From NCBI RefSeq assembly GCF_003290085.1, contig NZ_QMKJ01000001.1, positions 372,001-436,000 of the forward strand: a stretch of DNA of 64,000 nucleotides, read 5' to 3'. The position numbers and the translations under genes are program-made. This DNA comes from Aliidiomarina sp. B3213 (GTDB lineage: Bacteria; Pseudomonadota; Gammaproteobacteria; Enterobacterales; Alteromonadaceae). The notes under the pieces are model-generated. The model made no database searches and was not told the origin of the DNA. It saw only the letters and a program-made list of their open reading frames with translations. Positions 25,237 to 36,168 of this stretch are shown here, one piece after another; the first letter of the stretch is position 1, and each line of letters starts with the position of its first letter.

Positions 25237-26367
25237 TTACGATTCGCGAATTGCTTCTAGCGGATCTTTGTAGTTTAAACCAAGTTCTTCACCTAAATCG
25301 TCATGCACTGCTTTATAGGTAATGTCACCACGGTGCATATTCAAGCCGTTTAGAAGATTTTTATCACGCTCAAGGGCAACCAAGCCGTCGTTTGCGATAG
25401 CAATACCATGTGGCAATGTCGCATTGTTCAACGCAATAGTTGAAGTTCTTGCTACGCCACCTGGCATGTTAGCCACGCAGTAATGTACAACGTCATCAAC
25501 AATATAAGTTGGGTCTTGGTGCGTTGTTGCTTTAGAAGTTTCAAAGCAACCGCCTTGGTCTATAGCAACGTCAACCAATACAGAACCAGGCTTCATTTGT
25601 TTAATGTGCTCACGAGTAAGCAATTTTGGAGCTGCCGCACCTGGAATAAGTACTGCACCTACAACAAGGTCTGCTTGACGAGAGAAGTGGTCGATAGCGT
25701 CAACAGTAGAGAAGATGGTTTTCACACGGCCATCAAAGATGTCGTCTAGTTCACGCATACGGGTTAGTGAACGATCTAATATAGTTACGTCTGCGCCCAT
25801 ACCAATGGCCATTTTCGCAGCGTTCGTACCTACAACACCGCCACCAATGATAAGCACTTGCGCAGGTGCTACACCAGGAACACCACCAAGCAATGTACCG
25901 CTACCACCTTGTGCTTTTTCCAAGTGGTGTGCACCAGCTTGAATAGACATGCGACCAGCAACTTCGCTCATTGGCGCCAATAGAGGCAAGCCACCACGGC
26001 TGTCGGTTACTGTTTCGTAAGCAATCGCTGTTACACCAGCTTCTGCCAACAAACGTGTTTGCTCTGGGTCTGGTGCTAAATGTAGGTAGGTGTAAAGAAT
26101 TTGGCCTTCACGTAGTTGTTTACATTCGTTTGGCTGTGGCTCTTTAACTTTCACGATCATTTCTGCAGTCGCGAAAATTTCCTCTGGCGTGTCAATAATT
26201 TTTGCACCAGCTTGCTCATAGTCTTCATTGGTAAAACCAATCGCAAGACCACCGTCGCGCTCTACGATAACTTCGTGACCGTGAGCTACATATTCGCGCA
26301 CAGCAGCAGGAGACAAGCCAATACGGTATTCGTGGTTTTTTATCTCTTTAGGTACACCAACTAACAT
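25237..26367 (-). CDS. ald: alanine dehydrogenase
   Basis: Reversible NAD-dependent deamination of L-alanine to pyruvate and ammonia, used to grow on alanine. The 376-residue length fits the family (about 371). Motifs seen are [20 protein letters not shown] at the N-terminus, with the substrate-binding Arg and Lys region, YLHLAPDPE (active-site His), the NAD-binding [42 protein letters not shown] and the closing [10 protein letters not shown]. It is divergent from lrp across about 150 bases, which suggests Lrp control. A sodium:alanine symporter gene lies at 58-60 kb. Confidence 0.96.
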   Translation of the reverse strand: MLVGVPKEIKNHEYRIGLSPAAVREYVAHGHEVIVERDGGLAIGFTNEDYEQAGAKIIDTPEEIFATAEMIVKVKEPQPNECKQLREGQILYTYLHLAPDPEQTRLLAEAGVTAIAYETVTDSRGGLPLLAPMSEVAGRMSIQAGAHHLEKAQGGSGTLLGGVPGVAPAQVLIIGGGVVGTNAAKMAIGMGADVTILDRSLTRMRELDDIFDGRVKTIFSTVDAIDHFSRQADLVVGAVLIPGAAAPKLLTREHIKQMKPGSVLVDVAIDQGGCFETSKATTHQDPTYIVDDVVHYCVANMPGGVARTSTIALNNATLPHGIAIANDGLVALERDKNLLNGLNMHRGDITYKAVHDDLGEELGLNYKDPLEAIRES

Positions 26368-26520
26368 GAGGTAGTCCTTCTTTAATTAGGGCTAGTAAAA
26401 GGCCAAGAAAAATTTGCGCAAAGTATAGCCTAGCCATGTGTAGTGTGACTCACTTTTGTTTATGCTCTAAAAAGACTAAAATGCTGTTAATTATTTTAAA
26501 AATAGTGGAAATAACCAACT

Positions 26521-27006
26521 GTGTCTGAATTTGAAGATAAAATAACCATCGATCGCATAGACCGTAAAATATTGCGCATTCTGCAAGATGACGGAAGAAT
26601 CACCAATACGGCTTTAGCGAAAGCGGTGGGATTAAGTCCTACGCCTTGTCTTGAAAGGGTTAAAAAGCTTGAAAAGCTTGGTGTTATTGAAGGTTATACC
26701 GCCAAAATAAATCCTGACAAGCTAGGCTCACCTTTATTGGTTTTTGTAGAAATAACCTTAAGTAGAACCTCGACCGACTCTTTCGCTGACTTCAGCGAAG
26801 CCGCACAAAAAACAGATGAGGTGTTAGAGTGTCATTTAGTGTCTGGTGATTTCGACTTTTTACTCAAAGCTCGTGTTGCCGATATGGCTGCGTACAGAAA
26901 GTTACTTGGGGAAACCATTTTGAATATGCCAGGTGTAAATGAGTCGCGAACCTACGTGGTTATGGAGGCGGTGAAGCAGGGTAACAAAGTGGTGATTCGT
27001 AATTAA
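26521..27006 (+). CDS. lrp: leucine-responsive regulatory protein Lrp
   Basis: A 161-residue Lrp/AsnC-family regulator. The N-terminal helix-turn-helix (IDRKILRILQDDGRITNTALAKAVGLSPTPCLERVKKLEKLGVI) and the C-terminal RAM domain (VFVEITLS, ECHLVSGDFDFLLKARV, LPG-type end NMPGVNESRTYVVMEAVK) are complete. The start is GTG. Divergence from ald points to alanine or leucine sensing with local control, but no clear Lrp box was found in the AT-rich gap. ftsK lies 98 bases downstream, as in E. coli where lrp precedes ftsK. Confidence 0.95.
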   Translation: MSEFEDKITIDRIDRKILRILQDDGRITNTALAKAVGLSPTPCLERVKKLEKLGVIEGYTAKINPDKLGSPLLVFVEITLSRTSTDSFADFSEAAQKTDEVLECHLVSGDFDFLLKARVADMAAYRKLLGETILNMPGVNESRTYVVMEAVKQGNKVVIRN

Positions 27007-27104
27007 TTTTTATGAGGCATCCACCTCGCTATTCTTATGCTGTATAGTGATTGCAGCATATAAAAATTATAAAGTAGGTTGTGTTCTAAAGGAATAAAAA
27101 CTAC

Positions 27105-29609
27105 ATGACAGGCATACAAAGACTATTAGAAGCCGGTTTAATACTTGTTAGCGCATTAAGTATCTTTCTTCTCACTTCGTTACTTACGTTTCACCCCGCT
27201 GATCCCGGTTGGACACAGGCAGGTTATACCCAAGAAATACAGAATGCTGCCGGGCCAATAGGCGCTTGGTTTGCTGATGTTTTGTTATTCGTATTCGGAA
27301 TTATGGCTTACGCCATGCCATTCCTGCTTATGCTTGCCGGTTATTTTATTTTTTACCGTCCCCGTGAAGTGACTGAAATCGATTTTTTAACACTCGGCCT
27401 CCGTTTAATTGGTGTGGTTCTTGTGGTTGCAGGTGCCACTGGCATATTTAGCATTCATGTGGGACCCGTGTTCTCGTTTTCTGCAGGTGGCATATTTGGT
27501 GATGTACTGGTAAGCGCCATGGTGCCGTACTTCAATGTGCCAGGCACGTTATTATTGCTGCTTACTTTTGTGCTCACTGGAATTACGCTGATGACCGGAC
27601 TTTCTTGGCTGAAAGTTGTCGATGCCATCGGACAAGGAACCATTACTGCAGGTTTGTGGATTTATAACCGCTTTAGCCAAAGCTCGGCAGAGCCTGCACC
27701 GCAAAAAGCTCCAAAAGAACCCTCTGTTTGGTTATTAAGAATACAAGCGTTGGCAAGTAAACTCGCGTTTTGGAATCGTAAGGGTGAAAAGCAAGATAAG
27801 GTAGAAAGCGTACAAGAGGAAAGCGACGACGTACCATGGAACGATGGACGCGTAGAGCCTGCCATTGATGAAGATATTCCGTCGATCACTACGTCAGCAC
27901 CAGAGATCGATGATGATGAACTCGAGCGTCGCGTTGGCAACATTGCGCACCATGAAAATGACACCGATGATTTTGATGAAGACTACGAAGAAGCTGACGT
28001 CGATACCGGGGATAGCTGCGACTTCGAAGACGATACGGTAGCGCCTGAACAGAATGACGATGAAAGCGATGAAGCTGACCAAGAAGAGGCTACTGAAGAG
28101 CCAAGCCGATATGTTGATCCATTACCGTCACTTGCCTTACTAGACAGACCAAACCAACAGGAAAATCCACTTTCACAAGAAGAGCTAGATCAAATAAGTC
28201 GTACTGTAGAGTCGGTATTGAAAGACTTTGGTGTAGACGTTCACGTTGCAGGTGTTCAACCTGGGCCTGTTATAACTCGATTTGAGCTCGACTTGGCGCC
28301 AGGGGTAAAAGTTTCCAAAATATCTAATCTTGCAAAAGATATAGCTCGCAGTTTGTCGGCTATCGCTGTGCGTGTAGTTGAGGTAATTCCTGGTAAGTCC
28401 TATGTAGGGTTGGAATTGCCGAACAAACACCGAGAGATTGTGCAGCTACACGAAGTTTTGTCATGTGACGCATTCCAAAACTCAGCCTCGCCACTCACCA
28501 TGGTATTAGGTAAGGATATCTCCGGGAAACCGGTTGTGGTTGATCTTGCCAAAATGCCACATTTACTCGTTGCGGGTACAACCGGCTCAGGTAAGTCGGT
28601 TGGTGTTAACGTCATGATTCTTAGCTTGCTGTATAAGTCACAGCCAGAAGACGTGCGCCTTATTATGATCGACCCTAAAATGCTTGAGTTGTCTGTATAC
28701 GAAGGTATTCCACACTTACTTGCTGAAGTGGTTACCGACATGAAAGATGCAGCTAATGCGCTGCGTTGGTGTGTTGGAGAAATGGAGCGTCGTTATAAGT
28801 TAATGTCGGCGCTGGGTGTTCGAAACCTCAAAGGCTATAACGCCAAAGTTTTGGACGCCAAAGAGCAAGGTCAACCTATAAAAGATCCACTCTGGAAGCC
28901 TACAGACTCTATGGACGTTGAAGCGCCAGAGCTAGAAAAACTGCCTTACATTGTCGTGGTTGTAGACGAGTTCGCTGACATGATGATGATTGTAGGGAAG
29001 AAAGTTGAAGAGCTCATCGCGCGTATCGCTCAAAAAGCGCGAGCTGCGGGTATTCACTTAGTGTTGGCTACGCAAAGACCTTCAGTAGACGTTATTACGG
29101 GCTTAATTAAGGCCAATATACCTACCCGTATGGCTTTCCAAGTGTCGTCAAAAGTAGACTCGAGAACGATACTCGACCAACCGGGCGCAGAACAATTGTT
29201 GGGGCAGGGTGACATGCTTTACTTACCGCCAGGTTCTGGTGTTCCTACTCGTGTTCATGGGGCATTTGTTGACGATCATGAAGTACATGCCGTAGTAGGT
29301 GACTGGAAAGCACGAGGTAAACCGAATTACCTAGAAGAAATTCTTAGCGGTGATGCGAATGAAGATACGTTACTACCTGGTGAAAGCAGTGACGAAGACG
29401 CAGAGTCTGATCCGTTATACGACGAAGCTGTCGCTTTTGTAACGGAAAAAGGACGGGTTTCGGTGTCATCGGTGCAGCGCCAATTTAGAATTGGTTACAA
29501 TCGGGCGGCGCGCATTGTTGAACAAATGGAAGTTAGTGGTGTCGTATCATCAGCAGGCCCAGGCGGTGCGCGGGAAGTATTAGCCCCTCGTGCTCCGCGT
29601 GACTTTTAA
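27105..29609 (+). CDS. ftsK: DNA translocase FtsK
   Basis: A septal DNA pump that moves the chromosome ends during division and activates XerCD at dif. At 834 residues it is shorter than E. coli FtsK because the linker is small. The N-terminal 170 residues hold about four transmembrane helices. Residues 225-350 form a very acidic, low-complexity linker (runs of D and E). The motor then has a Walker [13 protein letters not shown] at about residue 488, Walker [15 protein letters not shown], and the C-terminal gamma domain ([24 protein letters not shown]) that reads KOPS. It begins the ftsK-lolA-rarA-crcB-crcB-serS run. Confidence 0.97.
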   Translation: MTGIQRLLEAGLILVSALSIFLLTSLLTFHPADPGWTQAGYTQEIQNAAGPIGAWFADVLLFVFGIMAYAMPFLLMLAGYFIFYRPREVTEIDFLTLGLRLIGVVLVVAGATGIFSIHVGPVFSFSAGGIFGDVLVSAMVPYFNVPGTLLLLLTFVLTGITLMTGLSWLKVVDAIGQGTITAGLWIYNRFSQSSAEPAPQKAPKEPSVWLLRIQALASKLAFWNRKGEKQDKVESVQEESDDVPWNDGRVEPAIDEDIPSITTSAPEIDDDELERRVGNIAHHENDTDDFDEDYEEADVDTGDSCDFEDDTVAPEQNDDESDEADQEEATEEPSRYVDPLPSLALLDRPNQQENPLSQEELDQISRTVESVLKDFGVDVHVAGVQPGPVITRFELDLAPGVKVSKISNLAKDIARSLSAIAVRVVEVIPGKSYVGLELPNKHREIVQLHEVLSCDAFQNSASPLTMVLGKDISGKPVVVDLAKMPHLLVAGTTGSGKSVGVNVMILSLLYKSQPEDVRLIMIDPKMLELSVYEGIPHLLAEVVTDMKDAANALRWCVGEMERRYKLMSALGVRNLKGYNAKVLDAKEQGQPIKDPLWKPTDSMDVEAPELEKLPYIVVVVDEFADMMMIVGKKVEELIARIAQKARAAGIHLVLATQRPSVDVITGLIKANIPTRMAFQVSSKVDSRTILDQPGAEQLLGQGDMLYLPPGSGVPTRVHGAFVDDHEVHAVVGDWKARGKPNYLEEILSGDANEDTLLPGESSDEDAESDPLYDEAVAFVTEKGRVSVSSVQRQFRIGYNRAARIVEQMEVSGVVSSAGPGGAREVLAPRAPRDF

Positions 29610-29627
29610 CGGATGTAGAGGCTACAT

Positions 29628-30248
29628 ATGCAGTACTTCAAAAGGTTTGTAATCCTTATTACAGTAGGTTGCGCACTCACGGTGCTTTCAGTGCAAGCGC
29701 AACAAGAACAGAGTGAAGCTCTGACAAGTTTAAAAGCGAATTTAGACCAAATTGAAACGCTTGCGGGAGATTTCGAGCAAACGGTTTACGAAAATAACGA
29801 AGTACTGCAAAGCTTGTCGGGCAACTTCGTGTTGGCTAGAGACTCACTGTTACGTTGGGAAACCCTGTCACCGGAACCTTCCACATTGGTCGCTGATGGT
29901 GAAACTTTGTGGTACTACGACCCCTTTATAGAGCAAGTGTCTTTGTTTGACCAACAACAAATGACCGAGTCTAATGCATTGCTCGTACTCCTTGAAACAA
30001 GTGCAGAACTTGAGGGAATGAGGGTTACGCGAGATAACTTAGAGTGGAGTATTCAAGGTGAAGATGAATCTCAGTCTTTACGCATGAACTTTTCACCTGA
30101 TGGTGTCTTGCAGGGACTGCATATTCAGACAGGAATGAATCAATTTAGTGTCATCACCTTCACTAACCTTCAAGTGAATGACAGCGTAGATTCCAACATT
30201 TTCGAGTTTCAAATCCCGGAAGGGGTTATGGTAGACGACCAAAGATAA
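29628..30248 (+). CDS. lolA: outer-membrane lipoprotein carrier protein LolA
   Basis: A periplasmic chaperone that takes lipoproteins from the LolCDE complex to LolB at the outer membrane. It has 206 residues. A signal peptide ([20 protein letters not shown]) is followed by the open-barrel fold with [47 protein letters not shown] and [20 protein letters not shown]. It lies 18 bases after ftsK with a GAGG site and 16 bases before rarA, the standard gammaproteobacterial order. The many lipoproteins encoded in this window would depend on it. Confidence 0.95.
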   Translation: MQYFKRFVILITVGCALTVLSVQAQQEQSEALTSLKANLDQIETLAGDFEQTVYENNEVLQSLSGNFVLARDSLLRWETLSPEPSTLVADGETLWYYDPFIEQVSLFDQQQMTESNALLVLLETSAELEGMRVTRDNLEWSIQGEDESQSLRMNFSPDGVLQGLHIQTGMNQFSVITFTNLQVNDSVDSNIFEFQIPEGVMVDDQR

Positions 30249-30264
30249 ACCAAAGGTTAGTGCG

Positions 30265-31614
30265 ATGGTTAAACAGATGTCTTTCGCAGACGACAGCCAG
30301 GATGCCTACCAACCGCTAGCCGCACGTATGCGCCCAACGAGTTTAAATGACTACGTAGGGCAACGGCATTTAGTCGGTGAGGGCAAACCGCTTCACAAAG
30401 CGATTGCCTCCGGCAAACTCCACTCCATGATATTTTGGGGCCCGCCAGGAACCGGGAAAACCACGTTAGCTGAAATGATGGCTAGCCAAGCAGATGCGCA
30501 CGTTGTAAAAATTTCTGCGGTTACTTCCGGTGTCAAAGATATTCGTGCTGCGATTGAGCAAGCTAAAAGTGTTCGTGGACAATATCAAACCATGCTGTTT
30601 GTAGATGAAGTTCACAGGTTTAATAAAAGCCAACAAGATGCCTTCTTACCGCACATCGAAGACGGAACGGTCGTTTTTGTCGGGGCTACCACCGAAAACC
30701 CTGGTTTTGCATTAAATAACGCACTCCTTTCACGGGCGCGTGTGTATCGTTTAAAAGCTCTTGATGAAACAGACATCGAAAACCTTATTCGCCGAGCTTT
30801 AACTGACACAGAGCGCGGCCTTGGCGACAAAAATTTATCGATTGATAACGATGCGGTTGAATTCCTTCTGCGTATTACAGCGGGCGATGCGCGAAAGTCG
30901 CTGAATTACCTAGAAATAGCTTCAGACTTTATTGAAGGCGATGCGGGTGTAATAACTAAGGCGCTTATTGAAGAAGTGAGTGGCGAGCGTGCTATTGCTT
31001 TTGACAATGGTGGCGACGCTTATTACGACCTTCTTTCCGCCTTTCATAAGTCGGTTCGCGGCTCTTCTCCAGACGGCGCTTTATATTGGTATTGTCGATT
31101 TTTAGCTGCCGGTGGTGAGCCACTAGTCATAGCAAGAAGGTTACTCGCTATCGTCTCAGAAGATATAGGTAATGCGGACCCAAGAGCGATGCAGCTCGCC
31201 ATGAATGCTTGGGATACGTTTCATCGAGTGGGGCCTGCTGAAGGCGAGAGGGCAATTGCTCAGGCAACAATTTATTGCGCAGTTGCAGCAAAAAGCAATG
31301 CTGTGTACCAGGCATTTAACACCATGATGGCAAAAGTGAAGGAAGGGCCTGACTACCCGGTACCACCACATTTGCGGAATGCTCCAACGAAAGTACATGA
31401 AGCTGAAGGTTACGGGCAGTCTTACCGCTATGCGCATAATGAACAGCATGCGTACGTTCCAGGTGAGCGGTATTTGCCAGGCGCGATGGCTGAACAGGCG
31501 TTCTACCAGCCTTCTGACCGCGGTCTCGAGGCGAAAATAAAAGAAAAATTGGAGTGGTTGAAAGGGCTAGATCAACAAAGCGAATGGCATAGGCCTTTGC
31601 ATGATGACGATTAA
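30265..31614 (+). CDS. rarA: replication-associated recombination protein RarA (MgsA)
   Basis: An AAA+ ATPase related to clamp loaders, acting at stalled replication forks. It has 449 residues. The N-terminus carries [22 protein letters not shown], Walker A GPPGTGKT near residue 58, Walker [24 protein letters not shown] and sensor 1 [12 protein letters not shown]. The C-terminal tetramerisation domain ([31 protein letters not shown]) is complete. Its last 14 bases overlap the first crcB gene. The start has an AAAGG site. No anomalies. Confidence 0.96.
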   Translation: MVKQMSFADDSQDAYQPLAARMRPTSLNDYVGQRHLVGEGKPLHKAIASGKLHSMIFWGPPGTGKTTLAEMMASQADAHVVKISAVTSGVKDIRAAIEQAKSVRGQYQTMLFVDEVHRFNKSQQDAFLPHIEDGTVVFVGATTENPGFALNNALLSRARVYRLKALDETDIENLIRRALTDTERGLGDKNLSIDNDAVEFLLRITAGDARKSLNYLEIASDFIEGDAGVITKALIEEVSGERAIAFDNGGDAYYDLLSAFHKSVRGSSPDGALYWYCRFLAAGGEPLVIARRLLAIVSEDIGNADPRAMQLAMNAWDTFHRVGPAEGERAIAQATIYCAVAAKSNAVYQAFNTMMAKVKEGPDYPVPPHLRNAPTKVHEAEGYGQSYRYAHNEQHAYVPGERYLPGAMAEQAFYQPSDRGLEAKIKEKLEWLKGLDQQSEWHRPLHDDD

Positions 31615-31996
31615 TGGAACGTTACTACTATGGGGAACGCTTGGTGGCGGGCTAGGCGCTTTGTGCCGCTATACCAGCGTTTATAGCTTCTCTCGGCTCT
31701 CTCGGCTTTTTTGGTTGGGGAATCTCGCTGCAAATATACTCGGTTGTTTTTCTTTGGGGCTGTTCCTTAATTTTTTAGATTTTGATCTTAATAACCTCAC
31801 TGCTGCACAGTTTTTCTGGTTGGGGGCTATCGCGGGTTTAACAACGCTGTCGGGCTTGTTTATCGATGGGCAAAAGCTCTTGGTACAAGGTCGTAGTGCA
31901 ATATTTCGCTTTATCTTTGTGTCTGTTGCTACTGGTTTAGTTGCATATTCAGCAGGGTTTTACGGGTTTTCATGGCTTCATACAGGCTTACAGTAG
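31601..31996 (+). CDS. crcB: CrcB/Fluc-family fluoride channel subunit, first copy
   Basis: A 131-residue four-helix membrane protein of the Fluc family, whose dimers export fluoride. The family marks [10 protein letters not shown] near the N-terminus and NILGCFSLG in the second helix are kept. The pore motif, usually TTFSTF, reads TTLSGL here, so at least one of the paired phenylalanines is replaced. It overlaps rarA by 14 bases and precedes a second, diverged crcB copy by 10 bases, suggesting that the two products form a heterodimer. A single crcB between rarA and serS is common in related genomes. Confidence 0.87.
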   Translation: MMTINGTLLLWGTLGGGLGALCRYTSVYSFSRLSRLFWLGNLAANILGCFSLGLFLNFLDFDLNNLTAAQFFWLGAIAGLTTLSGLFIDGQKLLVQGRSAIFRFIFVSVATGLVAYSAGFYGFSWLHTGLQ

Positions 31997-32006
31997 GAGC
32001 TATGCA

Positions 32007-32381
32007 ATGACGACGTACATGAAGTCTCTCGGTTTTGTATTTGCTGGAGCTATAATCGGAAGCTTGCTACGTATTCTTTTTCTTACTTTTGAGACAGAAT
32101 ATTTCCCTTTTATGCTGCTCCTCGTTAACATATTGGGTTGTGGCTACGCAGGAACAATAGTGCAGTTTTGCCGCACAAATAAATTGTCCTCGCATTGGTT
32201 TCAATTCCATGTTGCAGGTATTGCTGGCGGAACGACTACATTCGCGGGTTTTGTCTATGAACTTATGGTTTATGGGCAGCAACAGGAATACGTTTATATT
32301 GGGTTTTGGTTAGCAGCCACGCTGTTATTATGCACAGCGGGCTTTTTGTTAGGTTTGCACGTAGGCAAACGCTTGGAATAA
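32007..32381 (+). CDS. crcB: CrcB/Fluc-family fluoride channel subunit, second copy
   Basis: A 124-residue, four-helix Fluc-type protein. The start at 32007 has a TAGGAG site; the upstream open codons lie inside the first copy. Family features are GAIIGSLLRI (the first helix, with the GxxxR motif), VNILGCGYAG, and GIAGGTTTFAGFVYEL. Both phenylalanines of the pore motif are therefore kept here while the first copy has lost one, and the N-terminal GGxxGAxxRY motif is weaker than in the first copy. This complementary drift fits a heteromeric pair, as proposed for tandem Bacillus crcB genes. serS follows after 28 bases. Confidence 0.85.
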   Translation: MTTYMKSLGFVFAGAIIGSLLRILFLTFETEYFPFMLLLVNILGCGYAGTIVQFCRTNKLSSHWFQFHVAGIAGGTTTFAGFVYELMVYGQQQEYVYIGFWLAATLLLCTAGFLLGLHVGKRLE

Positions 32382-32385
32382 TTGA

Positions 32386-33705
<1,320 letters not shown>

Positions 33706-33719
33706 TTATAAAAGTAGCC

Positions 33720-34049
33720 TTAAATACACTTTGCGGGTTTGGGTAAACCCGCAATTCGTGTGGCTTGCTTTGCTGGACCTTTAGGGAACAAACTGTATAA
33801 ATAGCGGCTGTTCCCTTTATCTTCGCCTAGCTTCTTCGCTACGGCTTTAACAAGCACCCGCATAGCCGGGCTAGTATCGTATTCTTGGTAAAATTCACGG
33901 ACAAAGTTAACCACTTCCCAGTGCTCTGGTGAAAGCTCAATGTTTTCTAAAGTAGCGATGTGTTCAGCAAGCGTTTCATTCCACTGCTCAAAATGAAGTA
34001 GGTATTCATGTTTGTCGGTTTCATAGGTGCTGCCATTGACTTCAAACAC
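33720..34049 (-). CDS. tusE: sulfur relay protein TusE (DsrC family)
   Basis: The last carrier of the Tus relay that brings sulfur to MnmA for 2-thiouridine in tRNA wobble positions. The GTG at 34049 gives 109 residues, exactly the E. coli length, with an AAGGA site about 10 bases upstream. The longer open frame starts at a TTG (34085). Key features are the [19 protein letters not shown] and [30 protein letters not shown] stretches, with the persulfide-carrying Cys as the penultimate residue (C108). The gene follows tusC; a tusB gene, normally between them, is absent. Its last codons form a perfect hairpin in the DNA. Confidence 0.93.
   Translation of the reverse strand: MFEVNGSTYETDKHEYLLHFEQWNETLAEHIATLENIELSPEHWEVVNFVREFYQEYDTSPAMRVLVKAVAKKLGEDKGNSRYLYSLFPKGPAKQATRIAGLPKPAKCI
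33731..33754. terminator. hairpin inside the tusE 3' end, possible shared terminator with serS
   Basis: A perfect 10-bp stem (TTGCGGGTTT / AAACCCGCAA) with a 4-base loop lies within the final codons of tusE (encoding IAGLPKPAK), 26 bases after the serS stop. T-tracts on either side are poor, so termination is plausible but not certain. Confidence 0.5.
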
Positions 34050-34104
34050 TTTGCTGCTTTCCTTTTCTTTCCCAGTTAAAAACAATGCCCAATTTAATGC
34101 TCAG

Positions 34105-34446
34105 TTAAAAACAAATGTGATGCTTAGAATTAGAGTGTAACTGGTCTAGTTCGTGATCTGTAATGGTTTTAATATCCTCGAGGGCAGTTTCTTCCGGTGG
34201 CTGCAGATTCAAAAGGAACGCCGTATCTAAATCAAAGATGTCCTCAAGCATTGGTAATTTCTTATAACGATCGCTGTACTCGGACTTTAGATCGAGAATT
34301 TTTACAGCTGACGGTTCAAATACTACAGCCACAGCAATGTCCATACTCAACGCAGCAATGATCATGTCGACGGCTTCTCTAGCACTCGATGTATCAGCGC
34401 CAGAGCGAATCGTGAACAATACGGTGTATTTAAAATTGTTCGACAT
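34105..34446 (-). CDS. tusC: sulfur relay protein TusC (DsrF family)
   Basis: A 113-residue protein of the DsrE/DsrF fold. In E. coli TusC forms the TusBCD hexamer that passes persulfide sulfur from TusA to TusE. The visible features are the N-terminal strand KYTVLFTIRSGADTSSAREAVDMIIAALSMDIAVAVVFEPSAV and the helix region DLKSEYSDRYKKLPMLEDIF. Identity is lower than for tusD and tusE, so the assignment rests partly on position. It overlaps tusD by 17 bases. After it only a short gap precedes tusE, leaving no room for tusB. Confidence 0.82.
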   Translation of the reverse strand: MSNNFKYTVLFTIRSGADTSSAREAVDMIIAALSMDIAVAVVFEPSAVKILDLKSEYSDRYKKLPMLEDIFDLDTAFLLNLQPPEETALEDIKTITDHELDQLHSNSKHHICF

Positions 34447-34786
34447 GATCAGCCTCCACTAAACGGCTCATAAACTCTGTTAATCCACCGGCTTCAAAGC
34501 CTTGTGCTAGGTTTGCGTTAAGCTCTGGTGGAGCTACCAAACCATAATGAGCGCCCACTGTTGCACAGGCAACAAGGGGAGCTTTCAAGTTTAACCATTG
34601 TTGTTGAAGTGCCTGAATTGCTCCATCGATGTGATCGTTTCGAGCAATAACTGTACTTGGACCATAAAAAAACACCTGAACTAGCGAGTCTTGATTCGAT
34701 GTGATTTCGTGCACGCGCTTAAGTGCCTGTTGCATTTGCTCTTGCTCACTTGGAGCCGACTTCACCAATAAAATATAAGATGCCAT
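34430..34786 (-). CDS. tusD: sulfur relay protein TusD (DsrE family)
   Basis: A 118-residue DsrE-fold protein, the catalytic subunit of the TusBCD complex. The persulfide-accepting Cys is expected in LVACATVGAHYGLV, which aligns with the E. coli active-site segment. FFYGPSTVIARN and the C-terminal QGFEAGGLTEFMSRLVEADHVEQF are close to E. coli TusD. It is first in the tusD-tusC-tusE operon and overlaps tusC by 17 bases. The yccA terminator lies upstream. Confidence 0.9.
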   Translation of the reverse strand: MASYILLVKSAPSEQEQMQQALKRVHEITSNQDSLVQVFFYGPSTVIARNDHIDGAIQALQQQWLNLKAPLVACATVGAHYGLVAPPELNANLAQGFEAGGLTEFMSRLVEADHVEQF

Positions 34787-34836
34787 AACACGCTCTTAAA
34801 TAAATAATGAACTTAGTTTACTGCTTTCGAAGGCAT

Positions 34837-34862
34837 AAAAAAACGCCCCGAAGGGCGTTTTT
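34837..34862 (-). terminator. terminator of yccA
   Basis: A stem of ACGCCC and GGGCGT with a 4-base loop, extended by A/T pairs, with T-runs on both strands. It lies between the end of yccA and the start of tusD, both on the minus strand. Confidence 0.85.
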
Positions 34863-34881
34863 AAAGGACTTAATCTAGCGT

Positions 34882-35544
34882 TTAATCGTCGCCGCCGAAT
34901 GCTGACAGTAAGCTCAGCAAACTCACGAAGATGTTATAAATAGATACGAACAACGTCGTGGTTGCGAGAATGTAGTTTCTTTCACCACCGCGAACTATTT
35001 CGCTGGTTTGCATTAAAATTGCACCAGACGAGAACAGTATAAATAGGCAGCTCAGTGCCAAGCTAAGTGCTGGAAGCTGCAGAAATATATTCGCTACAAT
35101 ACCGATCAGTAGTACAAAGAAGCCGGCAACCATCATACCGCCAAGAAAACTCATATCTTTCTTAGTAGTAAGAATGTAGCCTGAAAGCGCAAAGAATATA
35201 AGTGCAGTACCACCCATAGCAACCATAACGATGTCGGCACCACCATTAGCTACAACCATGTTCAATATTGGTCCAATGGTGTAACCCATGAAGCCTGTGA
35301 GTGCGAATACAAACGCAATACCTGCGCCACTATTGGCTGTTTTATGAATGGCAAATAGCAAGCCATAAAAGCCAACAATCGTAATAAGGAACCCAGGATA
35401 CGGTAGGTTCATCATGCCGCTAATACCGGCTACAACAGCACTGAAAGCCAATGACAGCGCTAGCAGGGTATATGTGTTCCGCAGTACTTTATTGACGGCC
35501 AGGGTAGATTCGCGGCCTGCCGTTTGCACTGTTGGATTGTTCAT
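34882..35544 (-). CDS. yccA: Bax inhibitor-1 family protein YccA
   Basis: A 220-residue inner-membrane protein with seven hydrophobic helices, the same length as E. coli YccA (219). YccA is a substrate and modulator of the FtsH protease and protects SecY under jamming. The N-terminal [26 protein letters not shown] and the C-terminal [26 protein letters not shown] with a GGDD end are typical of the family. The ATG at 35544 has an AAGGAG site and was preferred to a GTG three codons upstream. It lies beside the tus genes and tRNA-Ser, as in E. coli. Confidence 0.95.
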   Translation of the reverse strand: MNNPTVQTAGRESTLAVNKVLRNTYTLLALSLAFSAVVAGISGMMNLPYPGFLITIVGFYGLLFAIHKTANSGAGIAFVFALTGFMGYTIGPILNMVVANGGADIVMVAMGGTALIFFALSGYILTTKKDMSFLGGMMVAGFFVLLIGIVANIFLQLPALSLALSCLFILFSSGAILMQTSEIVRGGERNYILATTTLFVSIYNIFVSLLSLLSAFGGDD

Positions 35545-35881
35545 GAGTCGCACTCCTTAAAGTGTTATTTACTTCTATTACTCAAAATTAGAGACTTCAT
35601 AGTATCAGAAGTTCCCGAATCTTGGGTATGGACTAAAAATTATTTTGTGTAAATAAAGTGGGGGCAATACTTCTACTTTTAAAGGTATTGGGAGGAACAA
35701 AGTCAGAACCGGCTGAGAATCAAAAGAACACGTTAAAATTTGCTTAATGATTGTTCAAAAACGGATTCTTCGTATAATTTGTAAGCAAATAGTCATTTTT
35801 CTTCAATTTTTCCTTTACAAGCCCTCTGTGGCTCATTATTATTCACGCCGTCTTCAACGAACAACACGAAGACAACAATTC
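35545..35881. other. yccA/tRNA-Ser divergent intergenic region
   Basis: A 337-base stretch with no coding potential that I can support. It holds the yccA upstream region on one side and the tRNA-Ser promoter near its right end. A weaker hairpin (CAATAC / GTATTG, 35665-35690) and a second promoter-like pair (TTGTTC at 35751, TATAAT at 35773, 16-base spacer) are also present. Confidence 0.6.
35814..35842 (+). promoter_or_regulatory. strong promoter of tRNA-Ser
   Basis: A -35 TTTACA and -10 TATTAT with a 17-base spacer, followed by a GC-rich discriminator (TCACGCCG) typical of stringently controlled stable-RNA promoters. The tRNA begins 40 bases after the -10. Confidence 0.75.
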
Positions 35882-35973
35882 GGAGAGGTGGCAGAGCTCG
35901 GTTTAATGCACCTGACTTGAAATCAGGCGTAGGTTCATCCCTACCGGGGGTTCGAATCCCTCCCTCTCCGCCA
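35882..35973 (+). tRNA. serT: tRNA-Ser (UGA)
   Basis: A 92-base class II tRNA with a long variable arm (GTAGGTTCATCCCTAC) and encoded CCA. The acceptor arm is GGAGAGG paired with CCTCTCC and the anticodon loop CTTGAAA gives anticodon TGA. The T-arm is GGGGGTTCGAATCCC. It lies next to yccA, as E. coli serT does. Confidence 0.97.
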
Positions 35974-35984
35974 AATACAAAAGA

Positions 35985-36010
35985 GACCGCCTATATGGCG
36001 GTCTTTTTGT
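35985..36010 (+). terminator. terminator of tRNA-Ser
   Basis: A perfect 7-bp stem (GACCGCC / GGCGGTC) with a 5-base loop followed by TTTTT. The flanks AAATACAAAAGA and TTTTTGTATTT extend the pairing. Confidence 0.9.
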
Positions 36011-36023
36011 ATTTGTAGGAAAA

Positions 36024-36038
36024 AGAAAGGGACTTGGT
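36024..36038 (+). repeat. 15-bp direct repeat, left copy
   Basis: AGAAAGGGACTTGGT; an identical copy lies at 36299-36313. The two bracket the 89-bp repeat pair downstream of tRNA-Ser. Confidence 0.85.
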
Positions 36039-36061
36039 TCTAACCACGGTTCGACAAAACG

Positions 36062-36150
36062 GCAGGACAGCCGTTTTGCACGTTAATTTCCGAAGGAAAT
36101 AACGCCCGAAGGGTTCGCGCCAGGACGGCGTGAATGAATCCCTCCCGTAT
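36062..36150 (+). repeat. 89-bp non-coding repeat, copy 1
   Basis: An 89-base unit repeated at 36169-36257 with three mismatches. It contains short inverted repeats: AAAACGGC / GCCGTTTT around its left edge, a CGTTA..TTTCC / GGAAATAACG hairpin, and CGCC / GGCG. Its right end carries GAATCCCTCCC, an 11-base match to the T-arm and 3' part of the tRNA-Ser gene just upstream. There is no ORF and no transposase nearby. Confidence 0.9.
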
Positions 36151-36168
36151 GGTTAACTCTACAGCGGA

